Source: Lithospermum erythrorhizon (lineage: Eukaryota > Streptophyta > Magnoliopsida > Boraginales > Boraginaceae). Taken from it: DNA of 64,000 nucleotides. Where the stretch lies: positions 110,154-174,153 of the forward strand of contig JADFUC010001257.1 of the NCBI GenBank assembly GCA_019722365.1, written 5' to 3'. A program made the position numbers and the translations under genes. Positions within the stretch are counted from its first letter, which is position 1. Each line of letters starts with the position of its first letter. The notes under the pieces are model-generated. The model was not told the origin of the DNA, made no database searches, and saw nothing but the letters and a program-made list of their open reading frames with translations. Below, piece after piece: positions 27,641 to 40,075 of this stretch.

Positions 27641-28160
27641 AATGAAGATGCCATCATGGAGTTTGAAGGATTTTTCGAGCCGGGTATCGAAGCACCATTT
27701 CTCGCAGGACCGAATGTGAGCAAATGATTTTGGCTTCAATTTTCGATACATCGATAGCACCGGCCCTAGATCGGTTAGGAGACATCCCAAATATCAGAAG
27801 TCGAGCGATACTTTTGAGCGTATTTTCACTGTTTCGAGGCCTAGAAGGTTCCTAGTTAGGTTAGAACTTTTCTATATATATATATATGTGCTTCATACGT
27901 TTCAGATCACAAAATAATCTCATCCTAAATAATTTTGTAATATTATTTGAATCATCATCAATAATATTAAGCTTGTGATTGAGAAATACCGTGCTATAAA
28001 CATTACTCTCAATTTATGTTTAGCTCACAGTGATTGTAACCATCTTCGAATTTGGATTTTAGCGGATTTCGCACGCGAATGTGATCTACCTTCACATCGA
28101 GGGAAGAACCTCGTGATAACCTGTTATTTATTTTTCCGCATTTATTTCTATCGTCAATAA
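27641..28160 (+). mobile_element. Possible LTR fragment
   Basis: The sequence has the composition and order of a plant LTR: a GC-richer U3-like part, a tata run near 27870, then a stretch running into gtgattgtaaccatcttcga and a pyrimidine-rich end near 28140. No second copy lies in the window and there are no clear TG/CA ends, so this is a weak call. Confidence 0.25.
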
Positions 28161-29614
28161 TTAGTTTCATTTAGATTCTGTGAATTAAATTCAGCCTTTA
28201 AATCACAACAATACGTGTCAACTTAATAAAGTGAAAGTTATTTTTAACACATGATGATTTTTTAATTTGACACTTGAACCTTTATATGTTTAACATTTGT
28301 CATCAATTTTATTTATAAGTTGGATTAAAATTAGTTTAGACACGTGCTACTATTATAATAAAATATTTATGAAAAGAAAATCATTAATTATTCAAATAAA
28401 TTTTTTCATATAAAGATGATAATTAATATTTTGTTAGAATTTTTATTTAATAATTATTAGGATACACAAGAAATAAATATTTTCATATAAAATGATAATT
28501 AATAATTTTTTAGAATTAGTAATTTTAAAATTTTTATTTAATAATTATTACGATGCACCGATTATGCCCAAATATCTAGTTAGGGTTTAGGACTTAATTA
28601 CCATGTTCTTGCACAATCCCTTAAACTATTACTCTGTATTAGGGAATATTGTGTTAGTTTTATGACTTTTATCGTAAATAACTATGGATATGTTGTTAAT
28701 TGTTGATGTAAATAATTATTATGCATTGATAAATGTCAATGACTAATTAATACTAGTATTCATTTATGAGTTTATTGCGTAAATTTGGCTCCCCTGACAT
28801 AAATTTCAGATTAAAACAGACTTTGGGCCTCCCAATGTAATTACTTCTGGGTGAGTGCTTAGTTTCGCAGGATGAAAGCTGCACTTTGATCCCCAACTAA
28901 TATTTTTGTTAAATCTACCACTTGGTTAGATGGTTCTCAGAGAGTATTAAAGTTGCATTTGGTCCCCTAAATTAACGCCATGTGATGTTTAGGATTTAAC
29001 GGAATGTTCGCTTGGGGAACCAAAGTGCAACTTTGGCACACTTACGAGACTAAACTGCTAGTTGTAATATAATCAAGCACTAAAACAGAATCCTCACAAT
29101 ACCAATATCTTAATTCATTTCATAATTTTATCACAATCCCATATTGGCGATGTATAATTCAGGCAATAATGCATTTAATAAGCCAAACTGTATCTTGAAT
29201 AATCTTAAAGTGGACACAAATCATTAAATTTCTATTTTGGATAATAGAGTGTAAATTCACGGGTATCATAACATACAACCTAGTAGTCTATAAAAAAAGC
29301 CAAAAGAAACATGATCCCGAAAACGATCTGAGTTGCGCAAATAAACGACAGAAGACACAGATGAGTTCAAAACTAAAAACGACTACTTCATACTATTGAT
29401 GCATATATAGAAGCTGGGATTGCAAATTGTAACATACCTCAGTTCAGAATTTAATTGTAGTTGTTAACATTAAAATCATCAGTCCCTTACATATCGCGTA
29501 TGCTCAAATATCATAAAAAGAATTTATATATCAAGGTTAAAGCCGATTAAAACGAAAAGTTAAGTCCCACTCAATTAGCGACATCGTGCATGATTAATCC
29601 TTCAATTTAGGGCC
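28161..29614. other. Intergenic with a thrice-repeated short motif
   Basis: A motif close to gttgcatttggtcccc occurs near 28886 (gctgcactttgatcccc), near 28951 (gttgcatttggtcccc), and inverted near 29014-29035 (ggggaaccaaagtgcaac). This suggests the ends of a degenerate inverted-repeat element. There is no coding frame. Confidence 0.4.
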
Positions 29615-30415
29615 TCATTAGTCTATATTTGTCATGTATTTTAGGGAGTTTATTATTTTAAATCTGACATATTTTGTGGTTTTTATTATTTTAATTGACA
29701 AATATGTCATATTTATATTTTGTAGGAATATTAGTTGAAAATTGTGAATTTTCAGGCAAATTAGAGAAAAAGAAAAAAATTGAAAAAGTCTGAACCAATT
29801 AATAAAAGACTGACTTGGACTTGGATTTATATAGGTCAAATGATCTAATACTAGGTTATATGCAAAACAGAAAGTAAAACTTTTCGTGGAATGGATCACG
29901 AAAGGCCAAGCACAGTAAAACAAAGAGCAGTATGATGTTTGATGCGTGGAGTTCATTTGATCAATCGTTCCGAATTGGCTTCCGTTGATACTTTATTTAT
30001 ATTTTAGTTAAGTGTGTTAATTCAAAATTGTTGGGGATTTGATGTAAATATATATCTCAATGATTTAGTATTTATTTAGTTTTTATTTCTCAATAATATT
30101 AATTTTGTGTTATTCTTTCAGCGTAATTTTTACCTTCAAAAGATATTGTTAAGCTTTCACGAACCTATGAAAAACGAATAATATAAAATAATGAATAATT
30201 GATTATTGAGCTATTTATATGAAAATATACAATAACTTAATTTCTTCCAATAGATTATCTTGTTCTTCATGTTCTTACACACTAAATCATCTATGAATAA
30301 TAATAGTATTTTTAGTTAATTCTCCTAGGGATTTGAACTGAAAATCTGCATACCCCAGTTAAATTATTTTTGTGGATAGTTAAAAAGTTAATGCTGATAT
30401 GTACCTTTATATGTT
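29615..30415 (+). mobile_element. Left LTR of the Athila-like element
   Basis: Matches the right LTR along its length: gtctatatttgtcatgtatt then ttagggag, gatgtttgatgcgtggagtt, gtgttaattcaaaattgttg, tcttgttcttcatgttct. The first base pair TG has become TC. Relative to the right copy it lacks about 170 bp between aatctgca and cagttaaatt, and it lacks the U5 end. Confidence 0.7.
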
Positions 30416-32930
30416 CCCTGCAATTCCTTCCAAAAATAGCTCAAGATGCGTTGCTTTAAGATACTAGGTGGTAATTCTCTCCAACCAAGGAGAATGCAAT
30501 ACAATCAGAATCTAATTCAGACTCGAGCTAAAATGTGTGGAGTATCTTTTCATTTTTTTCTTAAATCGATAGTTATCTCTCGACTTAGATTTGCACTTTT
30601 TTCCTGATGAGTCTGATATTGGTGTTGATACTGGTTTGCATGATATTTGGGCCTCTAATCTTACTATAGAAAATAATGTTCATGTTGTGTGCTTTAATGA
30701 TAAATTAAAGTTGGATGAATGTACTCATATTTATCCATTGTTTGAGAAAAGCGAGTTTAATCTTTTGGCGCTTAACATCAATGTATTGACACGACCCTAC
30801 AGCCTTTGAAAAAAGATGAAGATTCTTGTTCCTCAAATGTTATAGTTTAATGGGTTGATATAACCCAATATTTTGTTAATGAAAACATAGCATTTCATTT
30901 TTATGCGAGGTGTAAAGTTAGGCCTTCCCAACGTGTTAAACTTAAAATAGTTTCTAAACTCCAACTACATAGTCATTGACATCGGCTTATTTACTCGAGT
31001 ATTTGTTGGAATTACATAAGTCATTTTAATTTATAGTTTAATATTTTAATTTTAATGTTTTATTTTAGTTTATTTTGTTTGTGAGCCATTCAGGAATGTC
31101 GATGTGGATGTCAAAAGAAAAAAAAAAGATAAAAGTATGAGCATGCATTGTTTGATTATTGAACACCCTCTATCCGGGAGTGTCACAAGATCCGGACATG
31201 GTCCGGTTAGCTACTGGGGAAAAAATGTCCTTGCTCCTTAATTGTGCATGACTAGCTACTGACCAAAATGAGAAAAAGGAGTATCATCATTGCACACACG
31301 TCACGTTACTACTCTCACATGCAAGAATCATTTTTTTATTTTTTTATTTAGTTTATTCTTCTCTCATGTCTTGTGAAGTTATGAAAGAAGATTGTTTTTC
31401 TATTCCTTTGTTCTTTTCAACTAGATTGCAAAATTTTGAAGTTGTATTATGTGATTCAGATTGGTTTGAAAGAGAAAGCTGCATCATTTATTAATAAATG
31501 ACTTGATCAACTATTTTTTGTATATTTTTGTAATTTATTTCATTTATTATTTTAGTGTGTAACTTCATAATTTAAATGTTTTATATGTAGTAGTGTGTAT
31601 GATAACTGAATTATGCAAGACGCTTATTGATTGACCTCCTCCTTATGTCTCGCTTTGTTACATTGGGGGATTGGGGCCGTCGAGTTTAAGGCCAAAGTAA
31701 CTTGAAATTTTGTTCCCATGGATCCCCGCCATTTGATGATTGAATGAGTACGTCTGTCATTAGTGAAGTGTTTTGCGTTGATGGGGAACTTTAGTAGACA
31801 AAAGATGAGACTATTGATTAGAAAATTAGTCAGATCGACTCACTTAGATCACATGATTGTCTAATGAAATTAGAGGATAACAGTGAATTATCTATACCTG
31901 GTGAGTATTTGTGTCTAAAAATATTTGAATTTTTTTTATGTGTGATACTCATACTTGATTACTATTCTTCAAAACTTACTTTGAATTTATCTTCTATCTT
32001 TGATTGTGTGTTACATGAGAATGATGAAGGTATTTAGGATATAATCCACTTCTTTCAAAGAGCCAATTTGAGCCTAAATGTTTAACATTTTCATTATTTA
32101 GCCACATCAAATGACCTTGAGGTTTTGAATTCATTCATCTCCCATGATTGTCCCTACTTGAGGAATGTGTTATCTTTAGGATTTTCATGTATTTTGAAGG
32201 TGTTGTTTGTTATGGTTAATACAAGAAAATAAGTGTGGGGGAAGAACGATTAGATTGGAAGATGGTGTACTAGACCCGAGAAAAATAAATAAATAAAAAA
32301 TTGAAAAGAAAAATTAAAAAAATGTATGTTGTTTCAGTTAAGGGTCTAGTAAATTCAAAAATTAATAAATGTTGTTTGATGGGGTGTGATCGAAAAAATG
32401 AGCTAGTAGTTTTGTGGGTGATATTGGATGATGAACTAAATGAATCATGTCATTCAGTGGTTAAATCCTTTAGATTTTATATTTCCTCAACTTTAGCTCA
32501 GAGCCAAATATTTTTCCTACCTTATCACTCAAGCCCCATTACAACCCAATAAAAGACATTTTGACTTGTGTTGCATGCATGAGAGATAGAATTGAGGGAT
32601 GTATAATCAAGTTTATGGTAGAATGTATCTTGTATTTGAGCATAGAGTAAATACTAGGCACATGTGAGAGATGTGAGCAAGAAAAAAGTAAGAGATATCC
32701 ACTAAAGTGAATTGTTTGAATTTGATTTATTTGAAATATTGTGGTTGAGCAAGGTTGACGAGACATTTGCTCGATTTCGAGTCTTGAAGCGAATTGAGTT
32801 GAACGTGTTCTTTGATGTACTAGCATGAATCTTTTGACTTTTAGGCATGTGAATTCATCTTTTTGCAATATGTTTAATAGTTTGATTTAGTTGGCTTGAG
32901 GACAAGCAATGACTTAAGTGTGAGAGAATT
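30416..32930 (+). other. Internal region of the Athila-like element
   Basis: No recognisable gag, protease, RT or integrase. Frames at 30591-30809 and 32301-32552 have no known domain. The 32250-32330 part (agaaaaataaataaataaaa) resembles the A-rich 3' non-coding region of Athila-type elements. It ends in the purine tract before 32931. Confidence 0.5.
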
Positions 32931-33952
32931 TGATTAGTCTATATTTATCATGTATTTTAGGGAGTTTATTGTGCTTAAATTGATATATTTTAGGAGCTTT
33001 TATTATTTTAATTGACAAATATGTGACATTTATATTTGATAGAAATATTTGTTGAAAGATGTGAATTTTCGGGCAAACTAAAAAAAAAATTAAAAAATTC
33101 GAACCAATTAATAAAAAATGAATCTGAACTTGAATTTAGATAGGTCAAATGAATTAATACTAGGTTATATATCCAAAAAAAAGAAAGTAAAACTTTCTTC
33201 GTGGAATGGAACGGCCGAACGGCCAAGCACAGTAAAACAAAGAGCAGAATGATGTTTGATGCGTGGAGTTCAGTTGATTAATCTTCCTGAATCGGTTCCG
33301 TTCATACTCTTTTTATCTATATTTTTAGTTATGTGTTAATTCAAAATTGTTGGAGACGGATTTAATGCAATTATATACTTTGAATGCTTTATATTTATTT
33401 ATCTTCTCAAATATATTAATTCTGTATTATTGTTTGTGTGTAATTTACTTCAAGATATTTTTGTGTTCCGAATCGTATGGAAAACGAATACGTAAATAAT
33501 GAATAATTGATTGTGTGGAGTTGTTTATAAGGAAAATATGCAATAACTTAATTGGTTCAATAAATATCTTGTTCTTCATGTTCTACATTAATTAAATCAT
33601 CTATGAATAATAATGTTTTAGTTAATTTAGGACTTAACAATTAATCTGCTTGCAGACACTACCCACGACTTTGGTGTGTCGAGAGCCAGATATAGCGAAT
33701 GTTTTAGATTAAATATTTTGCTGAAATTATATTGATGAAATCTTTTCTAAAACAAACCAAAAATATATATTTTACTTGTATTGTTATTATATTTAATTTA
33801 GTTTAATTAATTTCAAATCCAATTCCAAGTTAAATTACTTTTTAGGATAGTTAACTAGTTTTAATCAAATTAAATAATCGTCTACGTTGTTCGTCCCCTC
33901 CATTTCTGCTAGCATGCGATTTATTAAAACTGCGAGTCAATTATAACTTTCA
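32931..33952 (+). mobile_element. Right LTR of the Athila-like element
   Basis: Starts TGATTAGTCTATATTTATCA and ends near ...aactttca. About 1022 bp. Its U5 end (cgtctacgttgttcgtcccc) is typical of Athila-type LTRs. Confidence 0.7.
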
Positions 33953-34470
33953 TCGGGGCCGTTATTGTCGGTTTCGCTTTTTATATCTGAGTTGATTAAT
34001 TAAAGATTAATGAAGGTGAGATTTATATATCAAATGGTTCACCATATAAGCGGGAATTTCTTGAGAGAGTATTGAGCGTGTTGATGTTAATATTAGATCC
34101 AATGAATGCAAGACAAAAGTGTTAATTGCCTATTTGATTTTAAAATGGTAGGATCGAGTTGCGGGTTCGTTAGAAAGTTATGTTGTTGCGGCGATACGAA
34201 TGTTACGATATAGTCAGGAATCAAAATAAAAGCAATTTGCGATATTTATCGGCTTCGAAAATTTATCTGAAATTAAAATGCATCAACGTCAATATATGGA
34301 ACGAAATCGGCAATTACCAAAAGGGAATGTCTTACTAGCTATGCTATGCTAGAAAGTTCCTTTCCAAACACAACTATCATGATTAATTATAAACAATTTT
34401 CGCATAATTAAAATCCTAGAGAACACATTCATAACAAAAGATTTCAAATCAAATACTGAGTATATTATAA
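33953..34470 (+). other. PBS-like site and leader following the right LTR
   Basis: tcggggccgttattgtcgg directly after the LTR end resembles the TGGCGCCGTTGCCGG start of Athila/Tat leaders. About 500 bp without recognised gag follows. This implies a second internal region once began here. Confidence 0.4.
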
Positions 34471-34649
34471 CAGGTATTAGGGTGGTTCGATCGATGGATT
34501 TGGATTTGAGGTGGATTTAAAGAAAGGATTTGGTATGTATTTGAAATCAGCAGTTTAAGTGGATTTGACATCAAATCCATTGTTTGGGAAATCAATGGAT
34601 TTGAGGAGAGAAGATGATGGATCTAAAAACAATTGTTTGGTAATGTCAT

Positions 34650-35190
34650 TTTCGTCAAATTTCGGCCCGAAACGTCATATTTCGACCCGAAACATCATAT
34701 TTGAAAAATTTCGGCCGAAACATCATATTTTCAAATTTTTGGCTCGAAAAGTCAATTTTATTAAATTTCTAACTCGGAAATACATTTCGGCCAAAAGCTT
34801 CATTTAATTTAAATACGAAACTTCATTTCACTGCAATTCGGCCTTGGAGCGTCGTTTTAAACAAATTTTAAGCACGAACTTATTTTCAATAAATTTGGAC
34901 TCGGAAATACATTTTCGATAAGTGTCGATGCAGGACATCATTTTCTATAGATTTCAACCAGAAACGTCATTTTTGACAACTTTTGACCCATGGTGATTTT
35001 TCGACAAAATTTTGACCCGAGCGTCGTTTCGGCGTATTCCGACCTAGATCTTCATTTTAGAATAAATTTAGATAAAAATTTCATTTTTAAATAATTCGAC
35101 AAGAAAGCGTTTTTGACAAATTTAAACCGAAATTTCATTTTTGGGTAATTTCGACCCGGAACGTTATTTTTCTCAAATTTCAAAACATGA
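34650..35190 (+). repeat. Left array, about 19 units of 29 bp
   Basis: The approximate unit is ttttcgacaaatttcgaccc followed by gaaacgtcat. Examples end at 34680, 34700 and 34728 and continue without interruption to about 35170. Units vary from 18 to 30 bp and diverge by many substitutions while keeping the cgaaacgtcat-like core. Confidence 0.8.
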
Positions 35191-35940
35191 CGAAAATATG
35201 ATCCCGAATCGAAACTAGCTGACAATATGGTCACGTTTCGAAACGGGGTAAAAATATATTCTCGGATCGGAACAAAATGAAAATATGATCTGTGTCTAGC
35301 AGCGGTGAAAATATGATCACTATCTTAGTGTGAAATGGGGTGAAAAAATGCTCGGCTCAAAGCGAGGATAAAATATGGTCAGAGTAGAAGGAATTGATAT
35401 ATAGTCAGAGATTCGGCGTAGAAAATATGATCTCGAGTCGAAGCAGGCGAAATATGGTTTTGGATCGAAATGGGGTAAAAATATGGTCACGGGTCAAAAC
35501 ATGTGAAAATATGACTCCCGATCGAAACGGGGTGAAAATATGTTCTCAAGTCAAAATGGGTCAAAAATATGGTCACCAGGTTGAATCGAGGTGAAAATAT
35601 GTTTCGAGGTGAAAGCTTGGCCAGAAAATATGAATTAGAATTCGAAGCAGTAGAAAATATAATCACAAATCGAGAAGCGGAACAAAAATATATATGTTCG
35701 AGGAGTAGAAAGGGCGAAGAAAGATGGTTCGAGGTGAAGCCCGATAAAATATGGGATCGAATCAAAAGCGGGGTTAAAATATCTTTACCGAATTCGAAAG
35801 CGAGTAGAAAATTCTTGAAAGTAGTCGAAATGGGCCAGAAAATATGCTCGAATTGAAAGCAGGGTGGAAATATGTTACCGGTTCGAAAGGGCGAAACTAT
35901 TATTTCAGTCGAAAGTGCGCAAAACGCGATACTCGAAGGC
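35190..35940 (-). repeat. Right array, about 26 units of 28-29 bp, inverted to the left array
   Basis: The plus-strand unit is approximately gaaaatatgatctcggatcg then aaacggggt. This aligns with the reverse complement of the left unit (gaaaa-atgacgtttcgggt then cgaaatt). Copies run head to tail with no unique spacers. Confidence 0.8.
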
Positions 35941-36125
35941 GGATGGATTTAAAATGATATGTGTTTTGAAATGATTTTAAATACACTAATTTTGTTAAGG
36001 GAAATCTATCTCATAAATGAACGGATTTAAAATCCATAGATTTTGTAAATTACCCAAACAACACCAATGAATTTGAACTGTGAATTTAAAATTTACTCCC
36101 CTAAATCTCTCAATCCAAACAGGCC

Positions 36126-37395
36126 TTTAGAGAAAAAGCCCTTTGTGATAATTACATTTCTTGCAAAATCATGATCGATGCAACAAAAAAAGGGAGAAGA
36201 AAATGGATAGGGGTATGACTTTTTCCTTTCTCAAGAGTCCATTTTTGTACTTCATTAAACAGTCATTTTTGGACCACATTTACATTAAGCCTGCACTGGT
36301 GTGAAACCAAGCCAACAGGCAACAGTAGGTACGTACTGAAATAAAGAACTTACACCAACTCTTACGCACCTGGTCCTAATATTTAGAGAGAGAATTACCT
36401 CGATGACGTTGATCACTTCTTTTTCACTCGATTTCTATTTGCTTGAGAGGTAATTGCAGTCGTCGGACGCCACCACATCCCGGCCGTCAGAGTAGTAATG
36501 AGGTGGTAAATCACGATACTAGCGTCAACAAGAAATCCATTTATTATGAAATTTCCACACTGTGACTTCTAGACTCACATATGAGTCATTGCTTCATTCT
36601 AGTGATGCACTTATCCGTTAGGTTATGACTGTTTGGATCTACATTTCCCAATGTTGTCTTTCGATGATTAATAAAGAAACTAGCTTAAATCATTTATCAT
36701 GTGATCGAATCGGCAATCGCCGTATTTTATTAATAATATGGTAATTCTTATTTAGATCAAAGGTATATTGTCAATTAATGTTTCAAGTGTGTTAATTACA
36801 ATTATTGAAAATCATATTGGGTACCTTTTTTTTTTTGAATGATCAATTTCGGGATGCTGGTATTAGTATACAGACCAAAGATAAATACTCTATGGACAGC
36901 ATATATAGTGAAGGCAGTTAAGTTTAAGTACACACCACAGACTAGCTAGGTATCAATATTCTACATATCACATGCATTAATTTAGTGATGAGAAAGCTAA
37001 ATGAATACTACATGAAAGATTCAGAAGATTTGTATAAAAACGTGCATTTCCATATATACAAACACAAACTGAAAGAGACAAAAATAATTAATACCGGGCC
37101 TTTTTGTTGTCAGAATTTGATATCAAGTGCATCCTATATATTGATTAGCAAGAGAAAGTAGATTCTTATACAAAGTTAAGGTAGGACTCTCGTGTCATGG
37201 TTGCACTATAGTTTATTCAAATCAAACATCACATGTTATAATGAATGGTTATTATTTTAATTAAGCTTCAATTAGGGAGGTGTCTTAAATTTTTATTCTA
37301 GGCGAAAGAATTAATAGATAGGAAATCTGTATTTGTTAATTGCATCTACATTAACAATTCGTTTTCTGTGATATATATATAGCTTATTCCTTATC
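36126..37395. other. Intergenic, nothing recognised
   Basis: No domain-bearing frame. A less AT-rich patch at 36400-36520 is not recognised. Confidence 0.5.
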
Positions 37396-37872
37396 TTTAG
37401 GGACCAAAAGGATATAATTTCGAAACAAGTCCTTTCTCAGGATAAGCGACATGTGGCGTGATCACTGCAGGAAGAAGAGAATTACTCACGGCGGCTACCG
37501 ATTACTACTGCATAAATATCACTCGGCCGGTACAAACCCGGATAGGCCAAAATCTTTGATCCACCCAGTACCGTTTCTATGTCGACTTTATATTCGTTGC
37601 AATTATCTTGCGACTTGATCGTCGAATTGTTTGTGACCATCCGTGGTCACTTTGGTGTATTTCGAGGTCGACGGCAGCCCGAGGACCCGTCATTTGGAGG
37701 AAACCTTAGGCGAGGCTACGAGACCGCTATAAGGGAAAAGGCGGTTTTTCAAGATCGACTCCCGAGACTATCTCGGCCGGCTAGCATTAGAATGGCCGAT
37801 CGGTTAAGATCCGGTTGATCATTTTTCGATTGGGACTAACGGTAAAGGTAGAAATAAATTAGTACAAAAACA
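37396..37872 (+). mobile_element. 5' LTR of the Tat element
   Basis: Shares ggaccaaaaggatat, gcgacatgtggcgtgatcac, gtcgactttatattc, ctataag...aaggcg and aatcattttcg-like blocks in order with 46570-47032. The end ...tagtacaaaaaca abuts the PBS. The start is approximate. Confidence 0.8.
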
Positions 37873-37874
37873 AG

Positions 37875-37895
37875 TGGCGTCGTGCGTAGAGGATC
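37875..37895 (+). other. Primer-binding site of the Tat element
   Basis: tggcgtcgtgcgtagagga just inside the LTR corresponds to the TGGCGCCGTCTGTGGGGA found in Tat/Ogre-type elements, with a few changes. Confidence 0.65.
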
Positions 37896-38329
37896 GAATC
37901 GGGGAAGTCGTGAAAATATAAGCATGTCGGGTTCACGAGGTGGTCGCGTCCTATCAATGTCTTATCCAACGGGCAACCGGCGGAATCAATATCCACGAGG
38001 GATATTGAGCGGAAATACAAAGGCAGATGGCGAATAACTCAATGAGGCGGGAAAGGGCGATTCGATGCGTCGAGCACATAAACCGGCCGGGAGCGGATGA
38101 TGCGGTGAAAAGAGTGAGGTAGGAGGACTGGGACAATCACGAGCTCAAAAGCGTGCCCGTAGGGCAAATCCTGAGGTGCTACTTGTCGTATGGATACCCA
38201 CACACTAATCGAGATTCTGGCCAGTGGACATTAAACAAATGATGAAGGCGTTAAATGCAGGCATTAACTCGAGAAAAGAGATATGGAACCAAAATGCCCT
38301 TCTGAATGTCGCTTGGATGGGATCCATTA

Positions 38330-39225
38330 CCTGAGGTTCGCCTCCCTTGATTACGGTTTAATGGCGTGGGGACCGTCAAACATTTACAAAGGATTTTTGG
38401 CAAAATGACCATAACGTCCAGCAATCGATATTTACACTAAGGCATTTCCAACGGCACATCCGTGAGCTTTGGATTGGTACATGGCGCACCTCTTGCCCCT
38501 GTCGTCACGTGCAGCGAAGCGGCGAGATCGTTCTTAGCAAAGTTTGGATACTATCTGAAGCGCGGGATGGCGGGCCTTGATGGATATCAACGAGAACTTT
38601 AATGAAACATGAAGGGGTATCATAAGCGGTACAACGACATCCTTCTCACAATTCCGGAAGTCAACAATAAGGTAGCGTATATGGCGTTTTACCGCGGGTT
38701 GTCATACGGAAAACTCAAAAAGGCTACAGTTACGGAAACCCCGCATCGAAAAGATGAACTTCATTTGTCTTCGGATTCGCGATTATGTGGAGTTGGAAGA
38801 ACCAAAATAAAGAATCTAGGCCAAGGGACCTACGGGACACTCTGAGATAGCGGGGGCGTTCCAAGTCACCAAGAAGACTCCGTGCGGGATCGGCTAGCGG
38901 AGACGGGGAAGGATCAAAGAAATTTTGAACAGCGCCTCCCGAGAAAGGATTGAGTCTGATGTACAAAGGGGCGAGCAGCGGGTTACTGCTCCCTTGCAGT
39001 ATCCATAAGCGAAGTATGCTCGGATTGAAGATAAACTCCTTCCTAATGAGTCTGAATAGAGGAGTCACGCGAGCAGGAGGACAAAATCACGATATTGCGA
39101 TATGTCATCCTTGGCGTAAGCCACGACACTAATGAGTGCGGGGTTTGAATGCGAGATAGAAGTTAATAAGAGAGAGGATACTTGGAAGAGTATACAGCGG
39201 GAGAACTTATCGTAGTAGCCAAAGA
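38330..39225 (+). pseudogene. Tat gag
   Basis: Retrotransposon gag core with many frame changes: a RAFP...W-type stretch near 38430-38540, then MKGYHKRYNDILLTIPEVNN and KVAYMAFYRGLSYGKLKKA (38609-38730). The 3' end near 39090-39200 keeps the Tat gag tail order KYC..H..GHDTNECG..REIE..I.RGYLEEYTAGE across two frames. Conserved residues are readable but no continuous gag frame survives. Confidence 0.75.
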
Positions 39226-39239
39226 CATGGCAAAAAGCC

Positions 39240-40075
39240 ACGCCGCCGCCACAAGTAAACCAGGCCGAGGTGCGAGACTTCATTGGTCAGTTGGTACAAT
39301 CTACGGAGGACCCTTGGGGAGGGGTGGTCGCGTAATTCAGGAAGGGTTACGCCCAAGAAGATCAATATCGCAATTAACCGGTCGTCGTCGATTAAAAGCG
39401 GGCGGTTATTTCACGAATGAAGAAGAGTTAATAGGAATTGAATTCCCTTGATGACCACTTTGGTCATAGCCCGATTATTACCAAATTTCATGGTCGGCCG
39501 GATCTTTGGTAGACAGAAATTTCGGTGGATATCTTAATACATCACTACTTTCGATAAGTTACAACTCTCGAAGTATTATTCAACCTTGTCCGCTGCAGCC
39601 CAGGTTTCACAGGCCATTCCATAAGGGCAATGGGCATGGCGTCGTTAGTTTGCTGATGGGGGCAGGGAACCAAAACTATCACGATCGGGGACATAATTCA
39701 CGATGCGTAGACATCCAGGACCAGTCGTACAACGGCCTTATAGGTCGTCCGACTTTAACCGCGTTAAGGGCCATAGTCTCTCCAGCACATGTCAAGATGA
39801 AGTTCCCGACCCCGGGGGGCATAGGAGAGATGTCGGGCGATCAACAAAAAGCCAGAAGGTGTTACCAAACCTCGGTACCTCCGGTGAATAGGAACCCTAG
39901 TGGGTTCCAAGGGAAACGGGTTCGGGAAAATCACATGGAAACAAATTCGGTCAAGACAGAGGAGAAAGATAACTCTCACAAAGAAAGGAGAGTCTTGGTG
40001 CTATGCCACACGAGGAGATTATAATGATCCACTGAAAGAGGAAATGTGGAACGGACCTTCAGGATCGGATCGAGA
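39240..40075 (+). pseudogene. Tat protease region
   Basis: The frame at 39506-40024 carries the pepsin-like protease end typical of Tat: YNGLIGRPTLTALRAIVSPA then HVKMKFPTPGGIGEMSGDQQ. The active site that should read DSGAS or DSGSS corresponds to VDRNFGGYL near 39509, so the catalytic motif is lost. The stretch between protease and RT is highly charged. Confidence 0.75.

Larger units (their letters stand above)
29615..33952 (+). mobile_element. Athila-like gypsy element, non-coding, LTR to LTR
   Basis: Two direct LTR copies (29615 to about 30415 and 32931-33952) flank 2.5 kb. Just before the second LTR the text ggacaagcaatgacttaagt gtgagagaattt is the typical polypurine neighbourhood of Athila-type elements. 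No gag or pol motif is recognisable. One open frame (30591-30809, 72 codons) is unassigned. A PBS-like sequence follows the second LTR rather than the first. Confidence 0.7.
34480..36125. mobile_element. Foldback-like element with two facing arrays of about 29-bp repeats
   Basis: Outer arms: ggatttgacatcaaatccat and ttgtttgggaaatcaatgga on the left against, in reverse complement from the right, ttcattggtgttgtttgggt then aatctatggattttaaatcc. Inside are a left array (34650-35190) and a right array (35190-35940) of similar units in inverted orientation. Together this is a long palindrome-like structure made almost wholly of short repeats, as in plant foldback elements. The right end reads ctctcaatccaaacaggcc. 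Exact termini and TSD are not certain. There is no coding frame beyond repeat translations. Confidence 0.65.

Noticed and set aside
35394..35856. Open frames encoding repetitive peptides (RNGVKIWSRVK-like)
   Set aside because: They are translations of the short DNA repeat in frames that happen to stay open; both strands give similar frames.
34650..35940. CRISPR-like regular repeat array
   Set aside because: Units of about 29 bp run head to tail with no unique spacers, the two halves are inverted, and the context is a plant nuclear genome.
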